A DNA stretch of 64,000 nt, from positions 22,687 to 86,686 of the forward strand of contig NZ_JAHKPJ010000004.1 of assembly GCF_018860345.1 (NCBI RefSeq), given 5' to 3'. Made by a program: the position numbers and the translations under genes. Of the stretch, positions 1 to 7,309 are shown piece by piece; position 1 is the stretch's first letter; every line of letters starts with the position of its first letter. Origin of the DNA: Psychrosphaera sp. F3M07. Lineage in GTDB: Bacteria; Pseudomonadota; Gammaproteobacteria; Enterobacterales; Alteromonadaceae. The notes under the pieces were generated by a model. That model made no database searches. It saw only the letters and a program-made list of their open reading frames with translations, and had not been told where the DNA came from.

Positions 1-2
1 AG

Positions 3-965
3 TTACAGGTAAACGCAGGTGAGATAGTTGCGTTGTTTGGTCCATCGGGAGGCGGTAAGAGTACCGTATTAAAAGCGATTGCTGGATTATTAGAAAACGT
101 ATCTGGTGACGTATTAATTGGCGGGAAACAAGTACTAGGTGATAGTGTAAATATACCTTCCGAAGAAAGAAAGATTGGCCTTATCTTTCAAGATTATGCT
201 TTATTTCCTCATTTGACTGTGGCTAAAAATGTGGCTTTTGGTTTAGATAAATTATCAAAAGCTGAACAGCAGCAAAAAGTAAAATCGTTATTGTCCCTTA
301 TAAAAATGTCTGAATACGCAGACCGATATCCACATGAACTGTCTGGTGGTCAACAACAACGTATTGCTATTGTAAGAGCATTGGCCTGTGAACCGGATTT
401 ATTGTTGTTTGATGAAGCCTTTTCAAACATAGATCCACAATTTCGCTTTGAGTTAATCGGTGATATACGCGCCTTGTTAAAACAGCATAATATTGCTGCT
501 TTGTTTGTGACGCATAACCAAGATGAAGCCTTTGCATTTTGTGACCGTATTGCGGTGTTACATCATGGTAAAATTGAACAAATAGATGTGGCAGAACGTT
601 TGTTTAATACTCCAAGTACACGGTTTGTTGCGGAGTTTTTAGGGCAAGGTCTGTGGCTATCTTGTAAGGTTATTTCTGCTAACAGTCTCAGCTCTGAACT
701 GGGTGAAATACCATATGCAGGACAACAAGACTTAACAACTCTAATTGATAAAACGGTGGATGTGTACATTAGACCGCATCAATTAAAATTAACGTTAGCG
801 GATAATTCTGCCCTTGTTGTTGAACAAGAGCGTTTTGCTGGCGAATTTTATGAGTCGCAAGTTAATTGGTCAGATCAAAACATCACCGTAAAAAGTACCA
901 CGGCATTTATAAATAAATCGGTAAAGATAGAGGTGAATACCTCTGTTTGGTCGGTATTTTCATAA
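3..965 (+). CDS. Fe3+-type ABC transporter ATP-binding protein (5' end cut by window)
   Basis: ATPase subunit that would power an inner-membrane importer of the ferric iron (FbpC/PotA-like) class. The reading frame is open from base 3, so the true start lies outside the window. Visible motifs in order: Walker A GPSGGGKST, Q-loop FQDYALFPH, signature LSGGQQQR, Walker B LLLFDEAFSNID and the switch histidine in VTHNQDEA. A C-terminal region with YIRPHQLKL resembles the TOBE segment of FbpC-type ATPases. Walker B continues DEA rather than the usual DEP, a common variant in this subfamily. Permease and binding-protein genes would be expected upstream, outside the window. Family is clear; iron as the substrate is inference. 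Confidence 0.85.
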   Translation, partial: LQVNAGEIVALFGPSGGGKSTVLKAIAGLLENVSGDVLIGGKQVLGDSVNIPSEERKIGLIFQDYALFPHLTVAKNVAFGLDKLSKAEQQQKVKSLLSLIKMSEYADRYPHELSGGQQQRIAIVRALACEPDLLLFDEAFSNIDPQFRFELIGDIRALLKQHNIAALFVTHNQDEAFAFCDRIAVLHHGKIEQIDVAERLFNTPSTRFVAEFLGQGLWLSCKVISANSLSSELGEIPYAGQQDLTTLIDKTVDVYIRPHQLKLTLADNSALVVEQERFAGEFYESQVNWSDQNITVKSTTAFINKSVKIEVNTSVWSVFS

Positions 966-994
966 TTTAACTCCCCTTAATTTCCCTTGATGCG

Positions 995-1011
995 TGCACA
1001 TTAATTGTGCA
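995..1011. promoter_or_regulatory. NtrC-type binding site 1 upstream of glnK
   Basis: A 17-bp palindrome TGCACATTAATTGTGCA matches the NtrC pattern TGCAC-N7-GTGCA exactly. It lies about 170 bp before the glnK start, an enhancer-like distance. Activation under nitrogen limitation is inferred. Confidence 0.75.
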
Positions 1012-1030
1012 CCACAAATGCACATGTAAA

Positions 1031-1047
1031 CAAACCAATCTGGTGCA
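1031..1047. promoter_or_regulatory. NtrC-type binding site 2 (one strong half)
   Basis: CAAACCAATCTGGTGCA has a perfect right half TGGTGCA and keeps ACCA of the left half. Its centre is 36 bp from site 1, close to the three-turn spacing of paired NtrC sites known upstream of glnA in enterics. Confidence 0.55.
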
Positions 1048-1109
1048 ATTGATTTTATAACACGCCCCTAAAATCAGAAACAATCATATATAACAGTAAC
1101 TTACATTAC

Positions 1110-1125
1110 TGGCATTGATCTTCCT
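1110..1125 (+). promoter_or_regulatory. possible sigma-54 (-24/-12) promoter for glnK-amtB
   Basis: TGGCAT, 5 bp, then TTCCT. The -24 element is good. The -12 element has CC where GC is expected, so this is a degenerate match. Its position, about 70-115 bp downstream of the two NtrC-like sites and 43 bp before glnK, is what raises confidence. Confidence 0.45.
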
Positions 1126-1167
1126 TTAGTAAGCTCGATAAGAAAAACAATATACTAAGGAATAACA

Positions 1168-1506
1168 ATGAAATTGGTAACAGCCATAATCAAGCCATTT
1201 AAACTTGATGATGTACGTGAAGCCATCAGTGAAGTAGGTGTTGAAGGCCTAACAGTAACTGAAGTTAAAGGTTTTGGTCGTCAGAAAGGTCACACAGAAC
1301 TATATCGTGGTGCGGAATATCAAGTTGATTTCCTACCAAAAGTAAAACTAGAAATAGCAACATCAGATGAGAACGCGGAACGTTTAGTTGAAGTGATCGC
1401 TGAAGCAGCTAATACAGGTAAAATCGGTGACGGTAAAATATTTGTATTAGATCTAGCGCAAGCGGTACGTATCCGTACTGGTGAAACTGACGGCGAAGCG
1501 ATATAG
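1168..1506 (+). CDS. glnK: nitrogen regulatory protein PII (GlnK type)
   Basis: 112-aa trimeric PII signal protein that senses 2-oxoglutarate, ATP/ADP and, through uridylylation, glutamine. It plugs the ammonium channel when nitrogen is plentiful. The T-loop [19 protein letters not shown] carries Tyr51, the uridylylation site, and the C-terminal RIRTGE motif is present. The start follows TAAGGAA at good spacing. It lies 10 bp upstream of amtB, the classical glnK-amtB pair, so its main partner should be that channel. A second PII (about 70% similar by eye) is at 60572-60910. The upstream NtrC-like sites make this the nitrogen-responsive copy. Confidence 0.96.
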   Translation: MKLVTAIIKPFKLDDVREAISEVGVEGLTVTEVKGFGRQKGHTELYRGAEYQVDFLPKVKLEIATSDENAERLVEVIAEAANTGKIGDGKIFVLDLAQAVRIRTGETDGEAI

Positions 1507-1516
1507 GGGAATTACA

Positions 1517-2785
1517 ATGGAACAAAATATATTTCATCTTCAATATGCAATGGACACTTTCTACTTCTTAGTTTGTGGTGCATTGGTTATGTGGATGGCG
1601 GCTGGTTTCGCCATGTTAGAAGCGGGTTTAGTTCGCTCTAAAAACACAACAGAAATTCTGACTAAAAACGTAGCCTTGTTTGCAATCTCATGTGTTATGT
1701 ATTTAGTGGTTGGTTATTCAATCATGTATGACGGCAGCCTTTTCTTATCAGGAATTGAAGCTGTTGACGAAGCTGCAGTATTAGCAGATTTCGCTGCACG
1801 TGAAGACGGATTTGTTGGTGGCTCTATCTACTCAGGTGCTTCTGACTTCTTCTTCCAAGTTGTATTTGTAGCAACAGCAATGTCAATCGTATCTGGTGCG
1901 GTTGCTGAGCGTATGAAACTTTGGGCATTCTTAGCATTTGCAGTAGTGATGACTGGTTTCATCTACCCAATGGAAGGTGCTTGGACTTGGGGCGGTGCTT
2001 CTGTATTCGGTCTATATACATTAGGCGACTTAGGTTTCTCTGACTTTGCTGGTTCTGGTATCGTTCACATGGCAGGTGCTTCAGCAGCATTGGCTGGTGT
2101 TTTATTACTAGGTGCTCGTAAAGGTAAATATACTAAAGACGGTAAAGTAAACGCAATTCCTGGTGCAAACATGCCAATGGCAACATTAGGTACGTTCATC
2201 TTATGGATGGGTTGGTTTGGCTTTAACGGTGGCTCTGTATTAAAACTTGGTGATATCGCCAACGCTAACTCAGTTGCAATGGTATTTTTAAATACTAACG
2301 CAGCAGCAGCTGGTGGTTCAATTGCCGCTTTAGCACTAAGTGCATTATTATTCAAAAAAGCAGACTTAACGATGGCGCTTAACGGTGCACTAGCTGGTCT
2401 AGTTGCTATTACAGCAGAACCTTCAACACCAACTGCTCTAGAAGCAACTTTATTTGGTGCTCTAGGTGGTATATTAGTAGTTGGTTCTATCTTAGCGTTA
2501 GATAAATTAAAAATTGATGATCCTGTGGGCGCTATCTCAGTTCACGGTGTAGTTGGTTTATTAGGTTTATTATTAGTACCATTAACAAACGACGGAGCTT
2601 CGTTCTCTGGTCAGTTAATTGGTGCAGCAACAATATTCGTTTGGGTATTTGTAACAAGCTTCATTGTTTGGTCAATTCTTAAAGCGGTTATTGGTATTCG
2701 AGTTACTGAAGAGCAAGAATACGAAGGTGTTGACCGTTCTGAGTGTGGTGTAGAAGCTTACCCAGAGTTCGTTAGCAACAACTAA
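1517..2785 (+). CDS. amtB: ammonium transporter AmtB (copy 1)
   Basis: 422-aa inner-membrane ammonium channel with 11 or so hydrophobic segments. Signature residues are visible: the first pore histidine in DFAGSGIVHMAGASAA, the second in VGAISVHGVVG, and the conserved AERMKLWAFLAF and GWFGFNGGS segments. An upstream in-frame ATG at 1481 would overlap glnK. The ATG at 1517 follows GGGGAAT and gives the usual MEQNIFHLQYAMDTFYFLV beginning, so it is preferred. It is co-transcribed with glnK and followed by a strong terminator. The C-terminal tail RVTEEQEYEGVDRSECG is the cytoplasmic region that contacts GlnK in this family. Confidence 0.95.
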   Translation: MEQNIFHLQYAMDTFYFLVCGALVMWMAAGFAMLEAGLVRSKNTTEILTKNVALFAISCVMYLVVGYSIMYDGSLFLSGIEAVDEAAVLADFAAREDGFVGGSIYSGASDFFFQVVFVATAMSIVSGAVAERMKLWAFLAFAVVMTGFIYPMEGAWTWGGASVFGLYTLGDLGFSDFAGSGIVHMAGASAALAGVLLLGARKGKYTKDGKVNAIPGANMPMATLGTFILWMGWFGFNGGSVLKLGDIANANSVAMVFLNTNAAAAGGSIAALALSALLFKKADLTMALNGALAGLVAITAEPSTPTALEATLFGALGGILVVGSILALDKLKIDDPVGAISVHGVVGLLGLLLVPLTNDGASFSGQLIGAATIFVWVFVTSFIVWSILKAVIGIRVTEEQEYEGVDRSECGVEAYPEFVSNN

Positions 2786-2810
2786 TATTAAGTAATTAAT
2801 ATTTGAATGA

Positions 2811-2835
2811 AAACCGCCTTAAAGGCGGTTTTTTT
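2811..2835 (+). terminator. rho-independent terminator after amtB copy 1
   Basis: AAACCGCC and GGCGGTTT form a stem around a TTAAA loop, followed by a T run. It lies 25 bp past the amtB stop. Confidence 0.9.
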
Positions 2836-2901
2836 GTGTCTGTAGATTAGGGTACTAAACAGGCATAATAGAGTTTATATAATAGCTCTGAGTTTAAAAA
2901 C

Positions 2902-3738
2902 ATGATTATAAAACCGCAATGGTCGATATTAACGGTGGGAGATGGTGACTTATCTTTCTCCCGATCGTTATTCAGTCATAACAAGCCTAAAAAATTAACC
3001 GCTACGGTGTTGGACTCAGAAGTCGAGTTAACCGATAAGTACGGTAATGATAATTTAGTTTTTTTACAGAATAATAACTGTGAAGTGATCACTGAATTTG
3101 ACGTCACCCGTTCTGAGTCCATTGACCAATTGTCACCGTGTTATGACGTAGTGATATTCCAGTTTCCCCTTGTCCCTAATTTCTCAAGCCAGCAACAATT
3201 TATACAACAAACCCAGTTTGATGATATTAAGTTGAGTGTAAATACATTAAACCGTCGTTTGTTAAGGTTGTTTTTAAAACATAGTTTTAACTCTTTATTA
3301 TCAGAATCGGGGGCTCAGTTAGCTTATATCAGCTCCAAAGACGTTAAACCTTATATAGAGTGGGATATTGAGTATTCATTAACCCAAAGCTTTAAAACGC
3401 AGATTAGCGATATCCATTTTGTTGGCAGCACGCCATTTGATATTAAACAATTCCCAGGTTACAAAATTAGAAATGTAGACCGTGATAAACATGTAAAAGA
3501 TACCGAATCTTTAACCTACGTTTGGACGACAATGGATAATAGGCAAGCAGCGTTAGAACGAATTCCGTCATTAACGCCGCCACCGGAATTGTTTGGTGAA
3601 AATGGTTGCGATATTTGTCATGCTGGGCCTTTTATAACTGAGACTGAAAGACATAATCATTTAGTCGGTAAAAAACACAAACGTATGACGGAATATGATG
3701 AACAATGGCGGAATTATTTAACATCGAGACGTTGTTAA
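2902..3738 (+). CDS. DUF2431 (BMT5-like) Rossmann methyltransferase with C-terminal U1-like zinc finger
   Basis: 278 aa. The N-terminus ILTVGDGDLSFSRSL is the SAM-binding loop of the DUF2431 family, whose eukaryotic member Bmt5 methylates N3 of a uridine in 25S rRNA. Later segments (TVLDSEVELTDKYGN, VVIFQFPLVPN) fit the Rossmann core. At about residues 237-261 there is a C-x2-C-x13-H-x5-H finger ending HLVGKKHKR, the hallmark of U1-like/matrin-type RNA-binding fingers, typical of eukaryotic splicing and ribosome factors. The gene stands alone between the amtB terminator and the csrB-like RNA. A role as RNA methyltransferase is inferred from family; the target is unknown. Confidence 0.7.
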   Translation: MIIKPQWSILTVGDGDLSFSRSLFSHNKPKKLTATVLDSEVELTDKYGNDNLVFLQNNNCEVITEFDVTRSESIDQLSPCYDVVIFQFPLVPNFSSQQQFIQQTQFDDIKLSVNTLNRRLLRLFLKHSFNSLLSESGAQLAYISSKDVKPYIEWDIEYSLTQSFKTQISDIHFVGSTPFDIKQFPGYKIRNVDRDKHVKDTESLTYVWTTMDNRQAALERIPSLTPPPELFGENGCDICHAGPFITETERHNHLVGKKHKRMTEYDEQWRNYLTSRRC

Positions 3739-3820
3739 TATGTTAAGTGTTTTGTTGCGAGATGGTAAAATTTTTTTAGTTTGACCAGCTAGCAAGTGCA
3801 AGTGGCTAATTTACAGGCAT

Positions 3821-3848
3821 AAAAAAAGTAGCCAAAGCTACTTTTTTT
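3821..3848 (-). terminator. terminator of the CsrB-like RNA (bidirectional)
   Basis: GTAGC-CAAA-GCTAC flanked by 7 A and 7 T, so it works in either direction. It ends the minus-strand RNA gene and could also stop read-through from the methyltransferase. Confidence 0.85.
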
Positions 3849-4181
3849 ATATTCTCTTTGGCATCCTACCAAACAAATCCAATTTGTATGTTCATCCTTC
3901 TTGGTCCTTGCTGTCCAATCCTTAGACGATCCACTCCTTCTACTCCCAATCCTTTATAAAGCTTCCTGCCTTCGTTATAGTCCTTTTTGCTTCCTAGCCT
4001 TCCTCTCCCTAAATTTGGTTCGACGTAATACTCGTCATCCATTTCGCATCTTGCGATCCATGTCCTTGTTGTCCTAGTTTCCTTGTCAAAAAAGCTCCTG
4101 CTTTCCTAATTAAATCCCTTTTCGCATCCAGCGATTCCAATCCATGTTTGCTAAATCATTTAGCAGTCTCGTCGTTAAGAT
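3822..4181 (-). ncRNA. csrB: CsrB/RsmZ-type small RNA sequestering CsrA
   Basis: The minus strand of this protein-free stretch carries 26 GGA trinucleotides in about 280 nt, the CsrA/RsmA-binding core. Several are displayed in hairpin loops: AAAGC-AGGA-GCTTT (4091-4104), TCGC-TGGAT-GCGA (4122-4134) and ACAAAT-TGG-ATTTGT (3873-3887). The 5' end can form a TGCTAAAT/ATTTAGCA stem (4149-4165). A minus-strand -10 element TACTAT (4188-4193) and the terminator at 3821-3848 bound an RNA of about 360 nt, close to the 369 nt of E. coli CsrB. It would titrate the translational regulator CsrA. A perfect UvrY/GacA-type palindrome about 170 bp upstream supports two-component activation. The exact 5' end is estimated. 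Confidence 0.88.
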
Positions 4182-4187
4182 GAAACT

Positions 4188-4193
4188 ATAGTA
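4188..4193 (-). promoter_or_regulatory. -10 element of the CsrB-like RNA
   Basis: Minus-strand TACTAT about 7 nt before the proposed RNA start. No good -35 is visible at 17 bp (CTTTTT), which is normal for activator-dependent csrB promoters. Confidence 0.5.
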
Positions 4194-4349
4194 CGTAATT
4201 AAAAAATTGGAAAAAGGCTAAAAAGACATAAACCTAAGAAGTTTTAAGTTGTAATATTGGATGTTTTTATAAAAACTTGTTTAAAAACAGTTCGTTAGTC
4301 TATTTATTAATTTGAGGTAAGTAGAAAAGGCAGTGTTTGCCCTATTGAA

Positions 4350-4367
4350 TGTGAGATATATCTCACA
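4350..4367. promoter_or_regulatory. UvrY/GacA box upstream of the CsrB-like RNA
   Basis: A perfect 18-bp palindrome, TGTGAGATATATCTCACA. It resembles the 18-bp UvrY inverted repeat of E. coli csrB and the GacA box TGTAAG-N6-CTTACA. It sits about 170 bp upstream of the proposed RNA start, close to the distance in E. coli. Confidence 0.8.
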
Positions 4368-4477
4368 AGTAATCGAGATATGCTCTATCAAATCTCTGCA
4401 TATGGTATTTGCCATCCCAAATCAGAATCTCAGCCAAGCGAAATTAGAGCTGTCTTTGCTCATTTGAAATAATATTC

Positions 4478-5581
4478 CTATAGCTTTCTAGCCATAACAT
4501 ATGGGCTAATAGAAATTACTTTTTCAGCATTTTTATTATCTTGATATGCCAGATTTAAACTAGAAGTTCTTCTTTGCATTTCTTTTTTAAGAAATTCAGG
4601 TTCGATCACTATCATTGAATCGGAAAACCCGCTTAAATAGTTTGCGACAAAAAATGGATCTGGTTCTTTGCGGTTAAAATGGTGTGGAAAACTTAATTCT
4701 AGTTCCATCAGCCAGCAGTCATCAGTTGCAAGTTTCTTAAATTTTGCTGTATTGGCTAGAGATGTAGATTCAAAGTGGTTTTTTACCCACGTGTGACATA
4801 TGGCAGAGAATTTCTCTCTTGATTCATACTCGGCTTTTTTGACCTCAAGAAATGGTTCATTTGATTTTTTTACTTCGCATAATTTTCTTATCTCAAAGTA
4901 CCTAGTCGTGTTGGTGTTATGCTCATATGCCAGTACTTTTAATTGCTGATTTAAAAGTACGATCCTCTGTGGCGATAGAATCAACTTAGTAGAGTCATAA
5001 TTGTCGTGAATTGAACGGTACTTTGCAGAAAAGCTTGCTTCGCTGAATGTACAATCAAATACAAATTGCCAAGTTTGTAGTTCGTTTTTGGACGCGAAAT
5101 CGTGATCCAACTGGCTATGCATGTCATAACCCATAGGGTTAAAGTCTATTTTACTTAAATATTTTGTTAGCTCTAAGTCTTCAAGTACTTCTTCCGCTTT
5201 ATCAAATTCTGTCTTAAGACTTTTGTATATATGAGGGGGGATCAGTTCTGGTAGATATTCTTTAATAAACGCAAATGCAAACGCTCTTTCTTCTGACATT
5301 TCAAACTGTTCAACAGCATCATCTTTATCTTTTTGTGATGCCCAGTAGTAAAAATATGCATTTCCCTTTTTTACTCTGGTAAGTCCCTCACCTTCATCGT
5401 CTAGCATCGAAGTTATAATTCGATAAGCATTTTTCTTAAACGAATCAAAGGAATCTTGGCTGTCCTTCCTAAAGCTTAAAAGTCTATTTTCAATTAAGTC
5501 TTTTAATTTAATTGCATTATATTCACCGACATCAATGCTTCGTACAATTGCATTCTTAAATTCTGAATTCGGGGTTCTCAT
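4478..5581 (-). CDS. WYL-domain transcriptional regulator (BrxR/CapW-like)
   Basis: 367 aa. The N-terminal third (about 1-90) is a winged-helix-like region (FKKNAYRIITSMLDDEGEGL, then a VKKGNAYFYYW wing). At about 170-240 there is a WYL fold including SPQRIVLLNQQLKVLAYEHN and RYFEIRKL. The C-terminal part (about 285-350) resembles the WCX extension, with FSDSMIVIEPEFLKKEM. Regulators of this shape (BrxR, CapW) repress phage-defence operons and are thought to respond to nucleic acid or nucleotide ligands; that is family knowledge. Its divergent promoter holds a perfect 12-bp-arm inverted repeat repeated in variant form at three downstream promoters, so it is the probable regulator of the island. 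Its ligand is unknown. Confidence 0.8.
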   Translation of the reverse strand: MRTPNSEFKNAIVRSIDVGEYNAIKLKDLIENRLLSFRKDSQDSFDSFKKNAYRIITSMLDDEGEGLTRVKKGNAYFYYWASQKDKDDAVEQFEMSEERAFAFAFIKEYLPELIPPHIYKSLKTEFDKAEEVLEDLELTKYLSKIDFNPMGYDMHSQLDHDFASKNELQTWQFVFDCTFSEASFSAKYRSIHDNYDSTKLILSPQRIVLLNQQLKVLAYEHNTNTTRYFEIRKLCEVKKSNEPFLEVKKAEYESREKFSAICHTWVKNHFESTSLANTAKFKKLATDDCWLMELELSFPHHFNRKEPDPFFVANYLSGFSDSMIVIEPEFLKKEMQRRTSSLNLAYQDNKNAEKVISISPYVMARKL

Positions 5582-5596
5582 ATACCACTCTCTGCA

Positions 5597-5625
5597 TAAG
5601 TTAGGACACTTTATGTCCTAACTTA
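5597..5625. promoter_or_regulatory. operator 1 of the WYL island
   Basis: Perfect inverted repeat: TAAGTTAGGACA, 5-bp spacer CTTTA, TGTCCTAACTTA. It lies between the WYL gene and the divergent gene at 5667 and could control both. Sites with the same 5-bp spacing occur at 7254, 9646 and 10979. Confidence 0.8.
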
Positions 5626-5666
5626 ATTGTAAATTACAGTTGCTGTCAATCAAAGGAGTAACTTTC

Positions 5667-5963
5667 ATGTTATCTGAACAATTGTTAAACGTAATGAGAA
5701 TGTTTGCTGAACCATCCATATATAAAGATTTTTCTACTAGCTCAGAGATTTCAAATGTTATTAATCAACTGTCACTCAACCGACTGACCTCAAATAGAGA
5801 AAAGTATGTTATTTCTTGTCTAAATATAGCTGTTTTAGATGCGCTTAAGTCGAGTTTAAGTAAGGTCAATGACCAAGAGGTTACACATGAACTTGCTTTA
5901 CTTTTTAACGAATTGGAACAATTCCAGCTCATATTATTATCGACAGAAGCGGGGCGACACTAA
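5667..5963 (+). CDS. small soluble protein of the WYL island (unrecognised)
   Basis: 98 aa from the ATG at 5667, chosen because AAAGGAG ends 8 nt upstream. The longer frame from 5640 has no such site. The product is helical and leucine-rich (MLSEQLLNVMRMFAEPSIY, later LALLFNELEQFQLILL), with no signal peptide or recognised motif. Its stop codon overlaps the start of the next gene (TAATG), implying translational coupling and a joint role with the 3-TM protein. It is expressed from operator 1, divergent from the WYL regulator. A soluble partner of a membrane effector or an antitoxin-like role is speculation. Confidence 0.65.
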   Translation: MLSEQLLNVMRMFAEPSIYKDFSTSSEISNVINQLSLNRLTSNREKYVISCLNIAVLDALKSSLSKVNDQEVTHELALLFNELEQFQLILLSTEAGRH

Positions 5964-6418
5964 TGACTAATAATTTACCAACGGTTGAGCAAATGCTTGA
6001 AAATAGACCTACGTTAAGTTCTTTGGTTGCCAAAATGCCAACACAAAATAATCAGCGTTTTGATAAAATAGACATGCTTACTTACGCAGGCTTAACCGCA
6101 GGTGCATTGTTGGTTGGTGTTATGTACGGAAACCAACTTATGCAATTGGATATTTTGGCTCTTTTAATTTTTGTCTCGATGCTAACGTTGCATATAATCT
6201 GGTATAAGGCTGAAGAAAAAAGGGATTTTGAACTACAAAAGCAATGGATAAATAGGCAAATAATATCATCAGAACTAAAAACACGATATCGGGAAGATAT
6301 CGACTTTCAAAAAGAAAGTATCATATGGCTGATTATAAGGTTTTGTTTATATTTGTTATTCTTTGCTTTAATTATTGCTTTCATCAAATTGATATTTGAT
6401 GAAAAGCCAAAGCGTTAA
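5963..6418 (+). CDS. three-TM membrane protein of the WYL island (unrecognised)
   Basis: 151 aa. Hydrophobic segments are at about 39-56 (YAGLTAGALLVGVMYG), 62-80 (LDILALLIFVSMLTLHIIW) and 120-145 (WLIIRFCLYLLFFALIIAF). A charged loop of about 35 residues (KAEEKRDFELQKQWINRQ) sits between the second and third. Family not recognised. The gene is coupled to the preceding small protein through a one-base overlap. The next gene is convergent and ends 3 bp away. Small membrane proteins behind a defence-type regulator are often membrane-damaging effectors; nothing in the sequence proves it here. Confidence 0.65.
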   Translation: MTNNLPTVEQMLENRPTLSSLVAKMPTQNNQRFDKIDMLTYAGLTAGALLVGVMYGNQLMQLDILALLIFVSMLTLHIIWYKAEEKRDFELQKQWINRQIISSELKTRYREDIDFQKESIIWLIIRFCLYLLFFALIIAFIKLIFDEKPKR

Positions 6419-6421
6419 AGT

Positions 6422-6859
6422 CTAAAGTATTTCCCAACGATGAGTTGAAAAATTCCGGCAGGCTTTGCCTGCCCCAACACCCATATTTTGACCTGACGGA
6501 CTTATAACCTGAAAAGTAAACTCTCTGCAAGTTTGATATAAAACAGCTTGGCTTAGATCTTCCAAGTAATCTAGTGCTTTCACATTGAATACATAGCAAG
6601 TTTCAATGTTCGTCCATTTATATTCTTGGTATGGGTCTCCTGAGCGGAAAACTCTAATGAGTTGTTCAAAATCCCAATATCCAAAAGCCTCATATTGATC
6701 AACTTTACCATCTTGATTGTCGTCAATAGCACCATTGTTAGGACCTCTGTCGTATTGTTTAACTTTGTAATATAAAGTCAGAGGTAACCCGCAAGTTCTA
6801 TTCACAGTTGAGCAACCGAAAAGGCTTATGGCTAGCAGTAGCATTATATACTTAAGCAT
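6422..6859 (-). CDS. small lipoprotein of the WYL island
   Basis: 145 aa with a lipoprotein signal peptide ending LLAISLFGC, so the mature protein should be lipid-anchored at Cys. The ATG at 6859 is preferred over the one at 6874 because AGGAAG lies 6 nt before it. The segment DDNQDGKVDQYE resembles a single EF-hand-like calcium loop. Further cysteines (CYVF, CREF, KACRNF) may form disulfides in the periplasm. Family not recognised. The start overlaps the end of the upstream gene 6852-7208 by 8 bp, so the two form a coupled operon. Confidence 0.65.
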   Translation of the reverse strand: MLKYIMLLLAISLFGCSTVNRTCGLPLTLYYKVKQYDRGPNNGAIDDNQDGKVDQYEAFGYWDFEQLIRVFRSGDPYQEYKWTNIETCYVFNVKALDYLEDLSQAVLYQTCREFTFQVISPSGQNMGVGAGKACRNFSTHRWEIL

Positions 6860-7208
6860 TTGGCGCTTCCTCATACATAAATACTTTCAGTCCGTTGACA
6901 TTGCAAAAGGTGTAAAACTGATTGATCAAGCATTGATAAATTTGAGAAAAGCTACCAACGGCCTCTAATGATTCGATTAGGTTATTCTGAAAGCTTGAAA
7001 TGTCATGTATCTCAGCATTCACCTTTAAAAAGAGATACGTGGAGTTGTTACTAACAGGCTGAGTTTGAATATCAGTAATAGCAAGTCTGTGACTTAGGTT
7101 ACTAGAAAACAAAACTCCAGTTTGCGAAAGCAACTGATAGGCTGATACTCTTTTATCTGGGTTTATACTTATTAGAAAGTAATCATCTAATATTTGATTT
7201 CGGTTCAT
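6852..7208 (-). CDS. 118-aa protein of the WYL island (unrecognised)
   Basis: A soluble, mixed alpha/beta protein without signal peptide or known motif (MNRNQILDDYFLISINPDKR at the start, KVFMYEEAPNA at the end). It is the first gene of a two-gene minus-strand operon with the lipoprotein. It starts about 45 bp from operator 2, which lies between it and the divergent small gene at 7310. Function not recognised. Confidence 0.55.
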   Translation of the reverse strand: MNRNQILDDYFLISINPDKRVSAYQLLSQTGVLFSSNLSHRLAITDIQTQPVSNNSTYLFLKVNAEIHDISSFQNNLIESLEAVGSFSQIYQCLINQFYTFCNVNGLKVFMYEEAPNA

Positions 7209-7253
7209 TGCCTTGCCTATTCATTATTAATTTAGATAAGCCTACAGCTTTGA

Positions 7254-7272
7254 TGAGACAAATAATGTCCTA
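7254..7272. promoter_or_regulatory. operator 2 of the WYL island (one degenerate half)
   Basis: TGAGACA, 5-bp spacer AATAA, TGTCCTA. The right half is identical to operator 1 and the left half matches 5 of 7. It lies between the divergent genes at 7208 and 7310. Confidence 0.6.
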
Positions 7273-7309
7273 ATAAACTGTTAGTTTATTCATTTTTAGG
7301 GGGGGGAGT

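Noticed and set aside
3840..4170. Repeated ATCC/TCC words that look like a degenerate repeat or CRISPR-like array
   Set aside because: There are no constant repeats or equal-length spacers. The minus strand reads as GGA-rich loops of a CsrB-type RNA with promoter and terminator.
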